The translations under genes were made by a program, and so were the position numbers. A stretch of 64,000 bases of DNA from Oscillospiraceae bacterium (GTDB lineage Bacteria; Bacillota; Clostridia; Oscillospirales; Ruminococcaceae): positions 62,001 through 126,000 of the forward strand of contig JAJQFI010000020.1 of NCBI GenBank assembly GCA_021201235.1. The letters run 5' to 3'. The notes beneath the pieces were generated by a model, which was not told the DNA's origin, ran no database searches, and saw only the letters and a program-made list of their open reading frames with translations. Shown here piece after piece: positions 1-9,337 of the stretch. Numbering within the stretch: the stretch's first letter is position 1; each line of letters starts with the position of its first letter.

Positions 1-287
1 AACGAGCGATAGGCATAGCATGTCTCGAGCCCGTCGCCCTCGGTAATTGAGCCGCCGATATAGACGATATTGCAGTCCTCGCCGCTCTCGGCTTTCTCAA
101 TAGCCTGCTTGAGGCGGTAGGTATTGCCGGTCTGTGTCAGCGAGATTATTTTAGCGTTGTTGAGGTAATCCTCATAGGTTTCGGGATTTTCGATTGTTTC
201 AAGAGCCACAGAGGTCTCCTTTCCGCAGGCGCTGAGGCACCCGCACAGCAAAACTGTCGCAAGAAGTATTGATATGATTTTCTTCAT
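1..287 (-). CDS. SGNH/GDSL-type lipoprotein, N-terminal part only
   Basis: Only the first 95 residues lie in the window; the rest is off the left edge. The start reads MKKIISILLATVLLCG, a lipoprotein signal peptide with lipobox LSAC (Cys21). After a low-complexity linker, residues 78-84 read GGSITEG, the block I motif around the catalytic serine of SGNH/GDSL hydrolases. The family (secreted esterases or deacetylases of glycans) is therefore likely, but the catalytic Asp-His block is not visible, so the substrate cannot be named. It lies downstream of the orphan sugar-ABC ATPase on the same strand but is separated from it by a terminator, so it is probably transcribed independently. Confidence 0.6.
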   Translation of the reverse strand, partial: MKKIISILLATVLLCGCLSACGKETSVALETIENPETYEDYLNNAKIISLTQTGNTYRLKQAIEKAESGEDCNIVYIGGSITEGDGLETCYAYRS

Positions 288-302
288 AATATAAGCCTTT
301 CT

Positions 303-337
303 AAGAAAAATGCGGCTACCGGATAAGCAGCCGCATT
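303..337 (-). terminator. Intrinsic terminator of the MsmK/UgpC gene
   Basis: Stem AATGCGGCT (309-317) pairs with AGCCGCATT (329-337). Read on the minus strand it is followed by a run of U. It sits 27 bases after the stop codon of the ABC ATPase gene. Confidence 0.85.
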
Positions 338-363
338 AAATTCTATATGTTCGTTGGATACTA

Positions 364-1506
364 TCAGTTTATAATGGTCTTCTCGGTTTCCTTGTCGAAC
401 AGGTGGATTCTGTTGACGTCAAGAGCACAGGTGATAACATCCTGAGGTCTTGCGGTCGAGCGGTTGGAAACACGAGCGGTGAGGTTGATGCCCTCGCAGG
501 TGAGGTAGAGGTAAGTCTCGGCACCCATCATTTCGGCTACGTTGACGGTTGCCTCGATGATACCGGTCTTGGCGGAGGAGATGAACATTTCCTCGTCGTG
601 GATGCACTCGGGACGAACGCCGCAAATGATTTCCTTGTTGAGGTAAGGAGCCAAAGCTTCTTCGTTGACCTTAGCCTCGGGGAGCTCGATATAGAACTTT
701 CTTCCTCTGGTTTCCTTGGTGTCCTCGGAGCCGAACTCGATGTTGTACTTGCCGTCAATCTTGACAAGCTTTGAGTCGATGAAGTTCATCTGAGGAGATC
801 CGATGAATCCGGCAACGAAGAGGTTGCAAGGATAGCTGTAGAGGTTCTGAGGAGTGTCGACCTGCTGAATGAAGCCGTCCTTCATAACGACGATTCTGTC
901 AGCCATGGTCATAGCCTCGGTCTGGTCATGGGTTACATAGATAAATGTGGTTCCGAGTCTCTTATGGAGAAGAGTGATCTCGGTTCTCATCTGAGCACGG
1001 AGCTTTGCATCGAGGTTGGAAAGAGGCTCGTCAAGAAGGAATACCTGAGGCTCACGAACGAGTGCACGTCCCAGAGCAACACGCTGTCTCTGACCACCGG
1101 ACAAAGCCTTCGGCTTTCTGTCGAGGAGGTGGGAGATGTCGAGGATTCTTGCTGCTTCCTCAACCTTTCTTGCAATCTGATCCTTAGGAGTCTTGCGGAG
1201 CTTAAGTCCGAATGCCATGTTCTCGAAAACGGTCATATGAGGATAGAGAGCGTAGTTCTGGAATACCATCGCGATATCTCTGTCCTTAGGAGCGATATCA
1301 TTAACAAGTCTGTTGCCGATATAAAGCTCGCCGTCAGTGATTTCTTCCAAACCTGCTATCATACGAAGGGTTGTGGATTTACCGCAGCCCGAAGGTCCTA
1401 CAAAGATAATGAATTCCTTGTCCTTAACCTCGAGGCAGAAGTCGGATACCGCGACTACTCCGCCGGGGTACTTTTTGTAAATATGCTTTAGTGATAAGCT
1501 TGCCAT
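364..1506 (-). CDS. ugpC: Sugar ABC importer ATPase, MsmK/UgpC/MalK type
   Basis: The 380-residue ATPase subunit of carbohydrate ABC importers. It has Walker [10 protein letters not shown], signature [14 protein letters not shown], Walker [13 protein letters not shown] and H-loop VTHDQ in the first 240 residues, then a C-terminal MalK-type TOBE/regulatory region, which is the normal family length. ATG at 1506 is preferred to the TTG one codon upstream because GAGGAGG lies at the better distance from it. No permease or solute-binding gene is adjacent, and the gene has its own promoter and terminator. Such orphan ATPases (MsmK in streptococci, MsmX in Bacillus) are known to energise several sugar importers. 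Which sugars are moved here cannot be read from the sequence. Confidence 0.92.
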   Translation of the reverse strand: MASLSLKHIYKKYPGGVVAVSDFCLEVKDKEFIIFVGPSGCGKSTTLRMIAGLEEITDGELYIGNRLVNDIAPKDRDIAMVFQNYALYPHMTVFENMAFGLKLRKTPKDQIARKVEEAARILDISHLLDRKPKALSGGQRQRVALGRALVREPQVFLLDEPLSNLDAKLRAQMRTEITLLHKRLGTTFIYVTHDQTEAMTMADRIVVMKDGFIQQVDTPQNLYSYPCNLFVAGFIGSPQMNFIDSKLVKIDGKYNIEFGSEDTKETRGRKFYIELPEAKVNEEALAPYLNKEIICGVRPECIHDEEMFISSAKTGIIEATVNVAEMMGAETYLYLTCEGINLTARVSNRSTARPQDVITCALDVNRIHLFDKETEKTIIN

Positions 1507-1567
1507 CAAAAGGCCTCCTCGCCGAATTTTTAAAACTTGTCAATCCATAGCGATTGACTCCGTGATA

Positions 1568-1596
1568 ATTATACTATATCGGGCCAATCTTTACAA
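1568..1596 (-). promoter_or_regulatory. Sigma-A promoter of the MsmK/UgpC gene
   Basis: On the minus strand TTGTAA (1591-1596), a 17-bp spacer, and TATAAT (1568-1573). The start codon is about 60 bases downstream. Confidence 0.75.
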
Positions 1597-1664
1597 GACG
1601 GCGTTTTCACCAAAGTTTACGGTGCGTTTTTATGCAAAATGACTATAGGGTTTGTAAAAGCTAT

Positions 1665-2381
1665 TTAATCGTAGCATATCAGCCCTTTAATCTCATTATC
1701 TTCCAAAAGTCGTGCCTTTCCCTCGTCCAATTTGTCGTCCAGAATAACCCCTCCGATGGCGATTCTTTTGAGATATACAACGGTGTTTTCGGTCGCCGCA
1801 AACATCCTCTTTATCTGGTGGAACTTGCCCTCGTGAAGCGTGACAAAGCACTCTTTGGGACTCAGTATTTCGAGCTCTGCGGGGAGGCATTTTTCATCAT
1901 TATCAATAGTCATGCCGGATTTGAAAAGCTCCGTAACGCCAGATTCTACGTCGTTTTCGAGCCTGACAAAATACTTCTTCGGGACGTGGCTCGAGGGGCT
2001 GAGCATGCGATGCGCAAGCTCGCCGTCATCGGTTAAGAGCACGAAGCCGACGCTATCCTTGTCCAGTCTTCCCGCCGGAAAAAGCCCCGGTCGCCGAAGC
2101 TGGGGCGGCAGAAGCTCCATAACGGTCGGCGTGATTTTGTCCCTGACGGCGCAGACCACACCCGACGGCTTGTTGAGCATTATGTACAGATGCTCACGGT
2201 AAACAATCCTCTCCCCCGAGATGGCAACAACCGCTTTTTCGGTGTCGAGCTTATAATCATAATGCTTTTCCGTCACGCCATCGACAGTCACCAAGCCCTT
2301 CTTCAGGAGCTCCTTCGCGTCGTTGCGGGAGACCTCGGGCATCTGTCCCGATATGAACTTGTCGAGGCGCATCAGCGGCAT
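1665..2381 (-). CDS. Pseudouridine synthase, RsuA family
   Basis: A 238-residue RNA-modifying enzyme that converts uridine to pseudouridine in ribosomal RNA. An N-terminal S4 RNA-binding domain (MRLDKFISGQ, about residues 4-50) is followed by the synthase domain. The catalytic block reads GRLDKDSVGFVLLTDDG; the aspartate of GRLD is the family nucleophile, and SVGF replaces the usual TxGL. A late HEGKFHQIKRMF motif matches RsuA/RluB/RluE/RluF. Length fits RsuA (16S U516), but RluB-type specificity cannot be excluded. It is last in a minus-strand run; the gap to the HAD gene upstream is 10 bases, and the ATG follows a GAGG ribosome-binding site. Confidence 0.88.
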   Translation of the reverse strand: MPLMRLDKFISGQMPEVSRNDAKELLKKGLVTVDGVTEKHYDYKLDTEKAVVAISGERIVYREHLYIMLNKPSGVVCAVRDKITPTVMELLPPQLRRPGLFPAGRLDKDSVGFVLLTDDGELAHRMLSPSSHVPKKYFVRLENDVESGVTELFKSGMTIDNDEKCLPAELEILSPKECFVTLHEGKFHQIKRMFAATENTVVYLKRIAIGGVILDDKLDEGKARLLEDNEIKGLICYD

Positions 2382-2391
2382 TTTCGTTTCC

Positions 2392-3090
2392 TCATTTCAA
2401 TAATATCTCGGCGATTTTTGACATATCCGGTTCCATCAGCACATGGTCGGCTTCGGGAATCGGCTCGTCGGGCGAAATCTCTGATTTTATGTACAAAGTA
2501 TGAAGTCCCGCCGACTTGGCTCCTGCAATATCACAAGTCCCGTCGTTTCCTATCATAATTGCAGTGCTGACATCAATATCATGCTTCACTATAAGCTTGT
2601 TATAAAACTCAATATCCGGCTTCTTGCAGTTATGATCGGACGAGATGAAGATGTCGTCGAACGAAAACCAGATGCCCAAGTATTTCAGCTCATACTCGGT
2701 AAAGATTCGCTGAGCGTTCGAGAGAAGATAGACTTTTCTGCCGTTCTTGCGAAGTCTCTCGAGCATATCCTTGGCGCCGTCGTAGAGCCTTAAGTGCTCT
2801 ATCGAAAGAATCCTGAAAAACTGTCCCGTATGGATTGCGAGAGCGTCATCGGCAGGGGCGCCTCTTCTCTCGAACAGCTCTTTGAAGACTTGCTCTATCC
2901 TGATTTCGCGGAACTCGGTTTCAAGCTCCGAAACTGTCCGAAAATAGCCGATTCTGAGCTCTTCGGGAGTGTAAACAGCTCCTTGAAAGCTATAAAATAG
3001 CGCAAGCTTCTCCCAAAGCTCCGGTTTGGTCTCGTCGGTGCGGATATCGCAGAGAGTCCCATAGAAGTCGAATATGCAGGTTTTATACAT
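2392..3090 (-). CDS. HAD-superfamily hydrolase
   Basis: A 232-residue haloacid-dehalogenase-type phosphatase. Motif I is DFYGTL (Asp8 nucleophile; a tyrosine replaces the second aspartate), motif II LLSNAQ, motif III a lysine in CKKPD, and motif IV IGNDGTCD. A helical cap lies between motifs I and II. The YjjG/2-haloacid-dehalogenase-like subgroup fits the DxYGTL variant, where a phosphatase with the second Asp replaced may have altered chemistry. The substrate is unknown. It sits 13 bases after the DUF4830 gene and 10 before the rsuA-like gene, so one operon is likely. Confidence 0.82.
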   Translation of the reverse strand: MYKTCIFDFYGTLCDIRTDETKPELWEKLALFYSFQGAVYTPEELRIGYFRTVSELETEFREIRIEQVFKELFERRGAPADDALAIHTGQFFRILSIEHLRLYDGAKDMLERLRKNGRKVYLLSNAQRIFTEYELKYLGIWFSFDDIFISSDHNCKKPDIEFYNKLIVKHDIDVSTAIMIGNDGTCDIAGAKSAGLHTLYIKSEISPDEPIPEADHVLMEPDMSKIAEILLK

Positions 3091-3103
3091 CTTTCATCAC
3101 CAT

Positions 3104-3562
3104 TTATGTTGTGGTTTTAACGAGCCCCTGCATGAAGCCGCCGAGCTCGGTACAGCAGACGTCGCCGGCAATGAGAACTCCGTCACAAATCATCAGATTG
3201 ACGACGATGTTGTCCTCTTCGCCGTAGTTATAGATTTCGTAAGTGTAAATTTCAACGGCACAGCCCTTGTAATCGCTCAGGTCGAGTCCCTGTTCTAGTT
3301 GCAGGTCGTTATACTGGTTGTAAACGTCGTTCCAGTCCTCGGGGATTATGACGCTTCGGACATCTATTGCCGATTCGGACGTCTCCCAACCCAATTCGTG
3401 CAAAAATTCGAGCTGTGACGCCTCGTCGGGAAGAGAAATCGTCTTCGAGCCGCCATAGAATCTGTTGAAGAGAAACACCGCCACGAACACCAAAAGCAGT
3501 GCCATGAGAATATAACCGAGTATCTGCACTATCTTTTTAACCTTCACCGTCTTAACAAACAT
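3104..3562 (-). CDS. DUF4830 membrane-anchored protein
   Basis: A 152-residue protein with a short basic N-terminus, one transmembrane helix (about residues 11-32) and an extracytoplasmic domain of about 115 residues. The patterns FLHELGWE, IPEDWNDVYNQYN, LDLSDYKG and the end GDVCCTELGGFMQGL match, from memory, DUF4830 proteins that are common in Ruminococcaceae and have no known function. A GGAGGG ribosome-binding site precedes the ATG. It is located between a heterodimeric ABC exporter and a HAD phosphatase in one direction, but nothing in the sequence links its function to either. Confidence 0.72.
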   Translation of the reverse strand: MFVKTVKVKKIVQILGYILMALLLVFVAVFLFNRFYGGSKTISLPDEASQLEFLHELGWETSESAIDVRSVIIPEDWNDVYNQYNDLQLEQGLDLSDYKGCAVEIYTYEIYNYGEEDNIVVNLMICDGVLIAGDVCCTELGGFMQGLVKTTT

Positions 3563-3627
3563 ACTTAACCCTCCGAAAAGTTGTCTTTTGGTGAAGTATA
3601 TTCATGTCCGGATGAGATTAGAAGTTA

Positions 3628-5388
3628 TCAGTGCGCAAATTGGCTGTTATAAAGCTCGTAATAGAAGCCGTGTTTTGCAAGGAGTTCTTCGTGCTTGCCC
3701 TGCTCGATGATGTGACCGTCCTTCATGACGAGGATTAAATCGGCACTCATAATGGTCGAAAGTCTGTGTGCGACTATGAACGTTGTCTTGCCCTGCATCA
3801 GCTTTTCAAACGAGCGCTGAACCCGGAACTCGGTCTTCGTATCTATCGAGGAGGTCGCCTCGTCCAAAATCAGCATCGGGGGCTTTGTGAGCATTACTCT
3901 TGTTATGCAGAGAAGCTGTTTCTGTCCTGCCGAAAGGTTTCCGCCCTCCTCGCCGATGGGGGTGTCATAGCCCTGCGGAAGACGCCTGATGAAGCTGTCG
4001 ACGTGGGTGGTCTTGGCGGCGGCAATCATCTCTTCGTCCGAAGAATCCGGCTTGCCGATTTTCAGATTATCCCGGATTGTTCCGGATTTAAGCCATGTGT
4101 CCTGCAAGACCATGCCATAATTTTCGCGGAGGCTGTGACGGGTGATGTCGCGGATGTCGTTCCCTTCAACTGAAATTGTGCCGCCGTCGACGTCGTAAAA
4201 ACGCATGAGAAGGTTTATAAGGGTCGTCTTGCCGCAACCGGTAGGACCGACAATAGCGATTCTCTGACCGGCTTTGACATTAAGATTGAAGTTTTCTATC
4301 AGGCTTGTATCGGGATTATATGAGAATGACACATCCTTGAGCTCGATGTTTCCCTTTACTTCGGAGAGCTCCGGGAGTCCCTCGTCGGAAGGCTGAGGCT
4401 CGGCTTCGATGAGCTCGAAAATTCTGGCGGCACAGGCGATTGCGTTCTGGAGCTCGGTTATAACGCCGCTGATTTCGTTGAACGGCTTGGTGTACTGGTT
4501 GGCGTAGCTAAGAATACATGTAAGCCCACCGACCGTGACCGTCCCGGCGACTACGGAAAGAGCGCCGGCAAGTCCCACAGCCGCATAAACAACGGCATTC
4601 ACGAATCTTGTCGAGGGGTTGACGAGCGACGAATAGAAGATAGCCTTTGATGAGGTTTCCGTCAGGTCGTCGTTTATCTTCTTGAAGCGGTCGTGGCTTC
4701 GCTCGGTGTAATTGTACGCCTTGACCGTCTTCGCACCGCCGACCATCTCGTCGATGAGTGCGGTCTGGGCGCCTCGGATTTCCGACTGCTTCTTGAAGAG
4801 GTTATAGGTCGACTGCGCCAGGAATTTCGCAACAAAGAGCGACATTGGCGTCAGAACAACCGCAATCAGGGTTATCTTCCAGCTGATTGAGAGCATGAAG
4901 AGAAGCGTGCAGATGATGGTGGCAATGCCGGTGAAGAACTGCGAGAAGCCGAGGAGCAAACCGTCCGCCAACTGGTCGACATCGGAGATGACTCTTGAGA
5001 CCAAATCACCGTGCGGGTGGGAATCAATATACTTAAGCGGCAGATTCTCAATCTTCAGGAATGCTTTTTCTCTTAAATCTCTGACTGTTTCGTAGGTGAT
5101 GCGGTTGTTGATGACGTTCATCAACCACTGTAACAGCGCTGCCACGAGCGCGATTATTGCGGCTTTCACGAGGAAGCTCACGACCATTCCGAGATCCACG
5201 CCGTTTTCGGTGATATAGTCAATCGCATCGCCGAAGAGAATCGGGACATAGAGCGTCAGGACCACCGAAACCGCCGCCAAAATAATTGACAGAACAAGAA
5301 GCACGCTGTATTTCTTTATGAATGTGAGAAGCTTCTTTAAAGTCCGGGAAGCCGGCTCGGTTGATTGCACTTTTGAATTGTTACTCAT
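3628..5388 (-). CDS. ABC exporter half-transporter (TMD-NBD), consensus-Glu subunit
   Basis: A 586-residue type IV ABC exporter subunit: six transmembrane helices in the first 330 residues, then a nucleotide-binding domain with Walker A GPTGCGKTT, signature LSAGQ (Gly replaced by Ala), Walker B LILDEATSSID with the catalytic glutamate, and H-loop AHRLST. It is paired with the next upstream gene (18-base gap); together they look like a heterodimeric exporter of the BmrCD/TM287-288 kind. This subunit carries the canonical catalytic glutamate and histidine while its signature motif is altered. Substrate unknown; drugs, lipids or peptides are typical for the family. Confidence 0.9.
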   Translation of the reverse strand: MSNNSKVQSTEPASRTLKKLLTFIKKYSVLLVLSIILAAVSVVLTLYVPILFGDAIDYITENGVDLGMVVSFLVKAAIIALVAALLQWLMNVINNRITYETVRDLREKAFLKIENLPLKYIDSHPHGDLVSRVISDVDQLADGLLLGFSQFFTGIATIICTLLFMLSISWKITLIAVVLTPMSLFVAKFLAQSTYNLFKKQSEIRGAQTALIDEMVGGAKTVKAYNYTERSHDRFKKINDDLTETSSKAIFYSSLVNPSTRFVNAVVYAAVGLAGALSVVAGTVTVGGLTCILSYANQYTKPFNEISGVITELQNAIACAARIFELIEAEPQPSDEGLPELSEVKGNIELKDVSFSYNPDTSLIENFNLNVKAGQRIAIVGPTGCGKTTLINLLMRFYDVDGGTISVEGNDIRDITRHSLRENYGMVLQDTWLKSGTIRDNLKIGKPDSSDEEMIAAAKTTHVDSFIRRLPQGYDTPIGEEGGNLSAGQKQLLCITRVMLTKPPMLILDEATSSIDTKTEFRVQRSFEKLMQGKTTFIVAHRLSTIMSADLILVMKDGHIIEQGKHEELLAKHGFYYELYNSQFAH

Positions 5389-5406
5389 GATTCTGGCTCC
5401 CCTTTC

Positions 5407-7128
5407 TTAAGAATTTTTAATCTGTGACTGATAGAGCTCGAGGTACTCGGGACAGCTTTCAAGAAGCTCCTCGTGAGTGCCGATTCCCACTGCCACGCCG
5501 TCCTCGAGCATAAGAACCCTGTCCGAGTGCATGACGGTCGAAACCCTCTGCGAGACGGTCAATACTGTCGGGTGATAGTCGAGGTTGGAGATTGACTTTC
5601 TGAGAGCCGCATCGGTCGCAAAGTCGAGTGCCGACGAGCTGTCGTCAAGGATGAGAACCTTCGGCTTCTTGACAAGAGCCCGGGCGATTGTGAGGCGCTG
5701 AATCTGTCCGCCGGAAAGGTTCTTGCCGCCCTGCTCAATCATGCTGTCAAGCCCCTCGGGCTTTGCATCGACGACGTTTTCGGCCTGAGACTCTTTGATT
5801 GCTTCCATGATTTCGCTATCTGTAGCGTTTTCATCGCCGAATTTTATATTATCCCGAATCGTTCCCGAGAAGAGGGATGAGCGTTGCATGACGACGGCGA
5901 CGTTATCCCGAAGCGCTTCTTCGTTCCAGTCTCTTACGTCCACTCCGCCGACCTTTACATAGCCCTCGGTGGCGTCATAGAACCTCGGGACAAGGCTTAC
6001 AAGAGTGGTCTTGCCGCTACCTGTCGAGCCGATGATGCCGATTTTCTCGCCGTTTTTGACCTTGATATTGATATTCTCGAGCGAATCGGCGGCGGCACCC
6101 GAATACCTGAAGGACACGTCGCTGAGCTCGACCGCATATTCGTTGTCGGATGATTTTTCGCCGGTGTAGCTTCCGCTCTCCATCGACGGCTGAATCTCAA
6201 AGACCTCTTCAACTCTGCGGGCACACGCAAGGCTCTTGGTGACGCTGATTATGAGGTTTGCGAGCTTGACGAGCTCCACAAGAATCTGCGACATGTAGTT
6301 ATAAAGCGCGATTACAAGACCTTGGGTCAGAACTCCCGTACTGACCTTGACGGCTCCCGTATAGATGAGCACAACGATTCCGATATTTACGATGGCATAG
6401 GTCATGGGGTTCATAACGGATGAAATCCTGCCGACAAATTTCTGGGCTTTGGCGAGGGAGTTGTTCTTCTCGTTAAAGTCCTCGGTCTCCTCCTCTTCCA
6501 TGCAGAACGTCCGGACGACTCTTGCGCCGGTCAGGTTTTCTTTGGTTCTCAGGAGTACGGCGTCAAGCTTCTTCTGGACGGCTGTATAAAGCGGGATTGT
6601 GCCGAGCATGATTCCGAAAACGACAACCGACAGAATCGGGATTACCGCAACGAAGATGAGCGCCGCCTGTGCGTCGATTCTGAACGCCATTACCGTCGCG
6701 CCGATGACGACAACCGGCGAGCGCACGAGAAGCCTGAGAGTCAGGTTGACGCCCGTCTGAATCTGGTTAAGGTCGCTCGTGAGGCGGGTTATGAGGGTCG
6801 AAGTGCCGAGCTTGTCAATCTCGGTGAACGAGAGTGACTGGATATGGTCGAAGAGAGCCTGTCTTACGGCACCAGTGAAGCCAACCGAAGCTTTCGCTGA
6901 GAAATACTGCGCCGTCAGGGTGCTTGCAAGTCCGCAGGCTCCGAACAGGACGAGTATTCCGCACATCTTGTAGATATACGGCTTGTCCCCCGCCGGAATT
7001 CCCACGTCGATGATGTCCGCCACGACGAGCGGCACCATAAGCTCGAATATTACCTCGATAATTTTGAAAAGCGGCGCACACACCGCCTGTAATCTGTAGC
7101 CCTTGAAATATTTCAGAAGCTTCCGCAT
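5407..7128 (-). CDS. ABC exporter half-transporter (TMD-NBD), degenerate-Walker-B subunit
   Basis: A 573-residue partner of the preceding exporter subunit. The ATG at 7128 is chosen because GGAGG lies 6 bases before it; a longer frame starting at 7170 has no such site. Six transmembrane helices are followed by Walker A GSTGSGKTT, signature LSGGQ, Walker B LILDDSSSALD in which the catalytic glutamate is aspartate, and VSQRVST where the H-loop histidine is glutamine. These changes are typical of the degenerate site in heterodimeric exporters, where one subunit supplies the competent Walker B and the other the intact signature motif. The gene follows fakA on the same strand (66 bases). Confidence 0.9.
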   Translation of the reverse strand: MRKLLKYFKGYRLQAVCAPLFKIIEVIFELMVPLVVADIIDVGIPAGDKPYIYKMCGILVLFGACGLASTLTAQYFSAKASVGFTGAVRQALFDHIQSLSFTEIDKLGTSTLITRLTSDLNQIQTGVNLTLRLLVRSPVVVIGATVMAFRIDAQAALIFVAVIPILSVVVFGIMLGTIPLYTAVQKKLDAVLLRTKENLTGARVVRTFCMEEEETEDFNEKNNSLAKAQKFVGRISSVMNPMTYAIVNIGIVVLIYTGAVKVSTGVLTQGLVIALYNYMSQILVELVKLANLIISVTKSLACARRVEEVFEIQPSMESGSYTGEKSSDNEYAVELSDVSFRYSGAAADSLENINIKVKNGEKIGIIGSTGSGKTTLVSLVPRFYDATEGYVKVGGVDVRDWNEEALRDNVAVVMQRSSLFSGTIRDNIKFGDENATDSEIMEAIKESQAENVVDAKPEGLDSMIEQGGKNLSGGQIQRLTIARALVKKPKVLILDDSSSALDFATDAALRKSISNLDYHPTVLTVSQRVSTVMHSDRVLMLEDGVAVGIGTHEELLESCPEYLELYQSQIKNS

Positions 7129-7194
7129 AAAATCCTCCGATAACGAATGCCGCCCGAGAACGAACGGCATTTATTTTTTTGTTATCAGCTCTGT

Positions 7195-8862
7195 TTATTC
7201 AACGCTGATGATGTAGTAGTAGACCGGCTGACCGCCGTTTATGACGTTGATGTCAAGGCGTGAGCCGAACTTTTCTTCAAGCTTGGCACGAAGAGCATCA
7301 GCTTCCGATTCCTTGACGTCCTTACCGTAGATTACGGAGATAAACTCGCTGTCCTGTCTTATGAGACGCTTTGTGAGGCGATATGCCGCCTTTACGGCAT
7401 CCTTTTCGACAAGTGAGAGCTTGCCGTTATCCATGGCGAGGATTTCGCCCTCGTGAATCTCGACGCCGTCGAATTCGCTGTCTCTTGCGGCGAATGTAAC
7501 CTGCCCCGTCTGGACACGTTCGAAAGCCTTGGTCATCTCGGTGCTGTTGGTGTTATAATCAGCGGTCGGGTCGAACGCAAGAAGTGCCGAAAGACCCTGC
7601 GGAATTGTCCGTGTCTGGAGGACGCAGACCTTTCTGTCCGCAAGCTTTACAGCCTGCTCCGCCGCCATGATGATGTTCTTGTTATTCGGAAGAACGAAGA
7701 CGGTTCTTGCGGGGGTCGACTGGATTGCCGCAAGGATATCCTCGGTTGAAGGGTTCATTGTCTGACCGCCACGGACTATGCAGTCGGCACCGGCATCCTT
7801 GAACATTGCCCCGATTCCCTCGCCTGTTGCGACGGCTACGAAGCCATAGTCCTTCTCGGGAGGAACGGACTTATATACTTTATTCGAGCTCGAGACGGTG
7901 ACCTTCTTCTTGTCGTCCTTCTTTGCCTCGTGCTGATAGCGCATGTTCTCAATCTTTGGCAGGTTCATCGAGCCGAATTCAAGACCCTTTTCAATCGCAA
8001 GTCCCGGGTTATTGGTGTGGACATGAACCTTGATGATTTCGTCGTCCTCGACAACCACAACGCAGTCGCCGATGGATTCGAGATAGGCTCTGAGCTTAAG
8101 GGCACTGCCCTCGGTCTTCGAGTCCTTTTTGACTATGTATTCGGTGCAATAGGTATAGTGAATTTCATCCTCAAAGCTTCCGACCACGGACGCATAGGTC
8201 TCGATGGTGACAGCCTCAACCTGCTTCTTCTGGGTTTCGTCTTGAACGATTCCCTCGCCCTTGAATACCTGAAGCATGGCTCTGAAAATCATGCAGAGCC
8301 CCTTGCCGCCGGCGTCTACTACTCCTGCCTTCTTGAGGGTTGGGAGCAAATCGGGGGTGGTGTCGAGGACTCTTTCAGCCTCGACGCAAACCTGCTCCCA
8401 GTAGGAAACCAAGTCTGTCTCAGTGCCTGCCAATTCTCTTGCCTTTACGGAAGCAAGTCTTGCGACCGTCAGGATAGTTCCCTCGGTCGGCTTCATGACC
8501 GCCTTATAGGCTCTCTCAACACCCTTCTCGAGCGACTGTGTCATGAGCTCAATGTCGGCGGTCTCCTGCCCCGCAAGAGCCTTGTCGAAGCCCTTGAAGA
8601 GAAGCGAGGTTATAACGCCCGAATTTCCACGAGCACCACGAAGGAGTCCCGAAGCCATCACTTTTGCAACCTGTGCGACCGTTACGTCGTCTGCCATAAG
8701 CTCAAGCTCTTTTTTGGCGTTTGAAAGTGTCATCGACATATTGGTGCCGGTGTCGCCGTCGGGGACGGGGAAGACGTTCAGCTCGTCAATGGATTTCTTG
8801 TTGTTTGAAATGCAGTTTGAGGCGCTTATGAATGCGTCCCTCAGCATACTTCCTGCTATCAT
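7195..8862 (-). CDS. fakA: Fatty acid kinase subunit A, DAK2/YloV family
   Basis: A 555-residue protein with an N-terminal DhaL-type ATP-binding domain (PVPDGDTGTNM near residue 32, GARGNSGVI near residue 76) and a C-terminal region typical of YloV/FakA. In Firmicutes FakA phosphorylates fatty acids bound to a DegV-type FakB protein so that they can enter phospholipid synthesis. No FakB gene is present in the window; FakB proteins are often encoded elsewhere. The pairing with the Asp23-family gene directly upstream (39 bases) is the conserved yloU-yloV order, which supports the call strongly. Confidence 0.92.
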   Translation of the reverse strand: MIAGSMLRDAFISASNCISNNKKSIDELNVFPVPDGDTGTNMSMTLSNAKKELELMADDVTVAQVAKVMASGLLRGARGNSGVITSLLFKGFDKALAGQETADIELMTQSLEKGVERAYKAVMKPTEGTILTVARLASVKARELAGTETDLVSYWEQVCVEAERVLDTTPDLLPTLKKAGVVDAGGKGLCMIFRAMLQVFKGEGIVQDETQKKQVEAVTIETYASVVGSFEDEIHYTYCTEYIVKKDSKTEGSALKLRAYLESIGDCVVVVEDDEIIKVHVHTNNPGLAIEKGLEFGSMNLPKIENMRYQHEAKKDDKKKVTVSSSNKVYKSVPPEKDYGFVAVATGEGIGAMFKDAGADCIVRGGQTMNPSTEDILAAIQSTPARTVFVLPNNKNIIMAAEQAVKLADRKVCVLQTRTIPQGLSALLAFDPTADYNTNSTEMTKAFERVQTGQVTFAARDSEFDGVEIHEGEILAMDNGKLSLVEKDAVKAAYRLTKRLIRQDSEFISVIYGKDVKESEADALRAKLEEKFGSRLDINVINGGQPVYYYIISVE

Positions 8863-8901
8863 CGTTCAGTACCTACCTCTTATTCGTAATAACGAGCCAT
8901 T

Positions 8902-9273
8902 TCATGACTCCATACCGTCAACATAGACGTTAATTTTCTTTACCTCGATGCCCGTTTCGCTTTCGACGACATAACGGACTTTATTGACAATGCTGTCGAC
9001 TATTGCGTTTACGTTGATACCATATGTCACGCAGATGTGAAGGTCTATCGACATTTTGTTCTGGTTCTCTTTGTCTTTTCTTGCGGGAGTGTAGATGCGG
9101 ACGCCGTTGTCGATTCCGCCGACACCAAGAAGATTGGTCTTGACTCCCTGCTTCGCTCCGACGGGGCTCATTCTTACAACGCCGAAGCAGCTTGTTGCGG
9201 CGTGACCGATAAGCGAGGTGAGATATGAATCGGTTATCGCTATCGTCCCCAAGTGATTCTCAATTTTTATCAT
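8902..9273 (-). CDS. Asp23/Gls24 family envelope stress protein (YloU-like)
   Basis: A 123-residue protein of the Asp23/Gls24 family, beginning IENHLGTIAITDSYL and containing a CFGVVRMSP-like segment, the conserved core of YloU-type members. Family members are small cytosolic or membrane-associated proteins linked to cell-envelope homeostasis. The gene sits directly upstream of fakA, the order seen in most Firmicutes. A weak AAAGGGATGG ribosome-binding site precedes the ATG. The 64-base gap to the short gerAC gene contains only a small GGGGAAAATCCCC hairpin, not a convincing terminator, so the gene may be read from the germination operon. Confidence 0.88.
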   Translation of the reverse strand: MIKIENHLGTIAITDSYLTSLIGHAATSCFGVVRMSPVGAKQGVKTNLLGVGGIDNGVRIYTPARKDKENQNKMSIDLHICVTYGINVNAIVDSIVNKVRYVVESETGIEVKKINVYVDGMES

Positions 9274-9337
9274 TAAAAAGTACCATCCCTTTCGTCAGGA
9301 TTTTTCGAAAGCCCGGGGATTTTCCCCAAAGCCGCAT

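Noticed and set aside
5407-7170. ABC exporter start at 7170
   Set aside because: There is no ribosome-binding site there; the ATG at 7128 has GGAGG at ideal distance.
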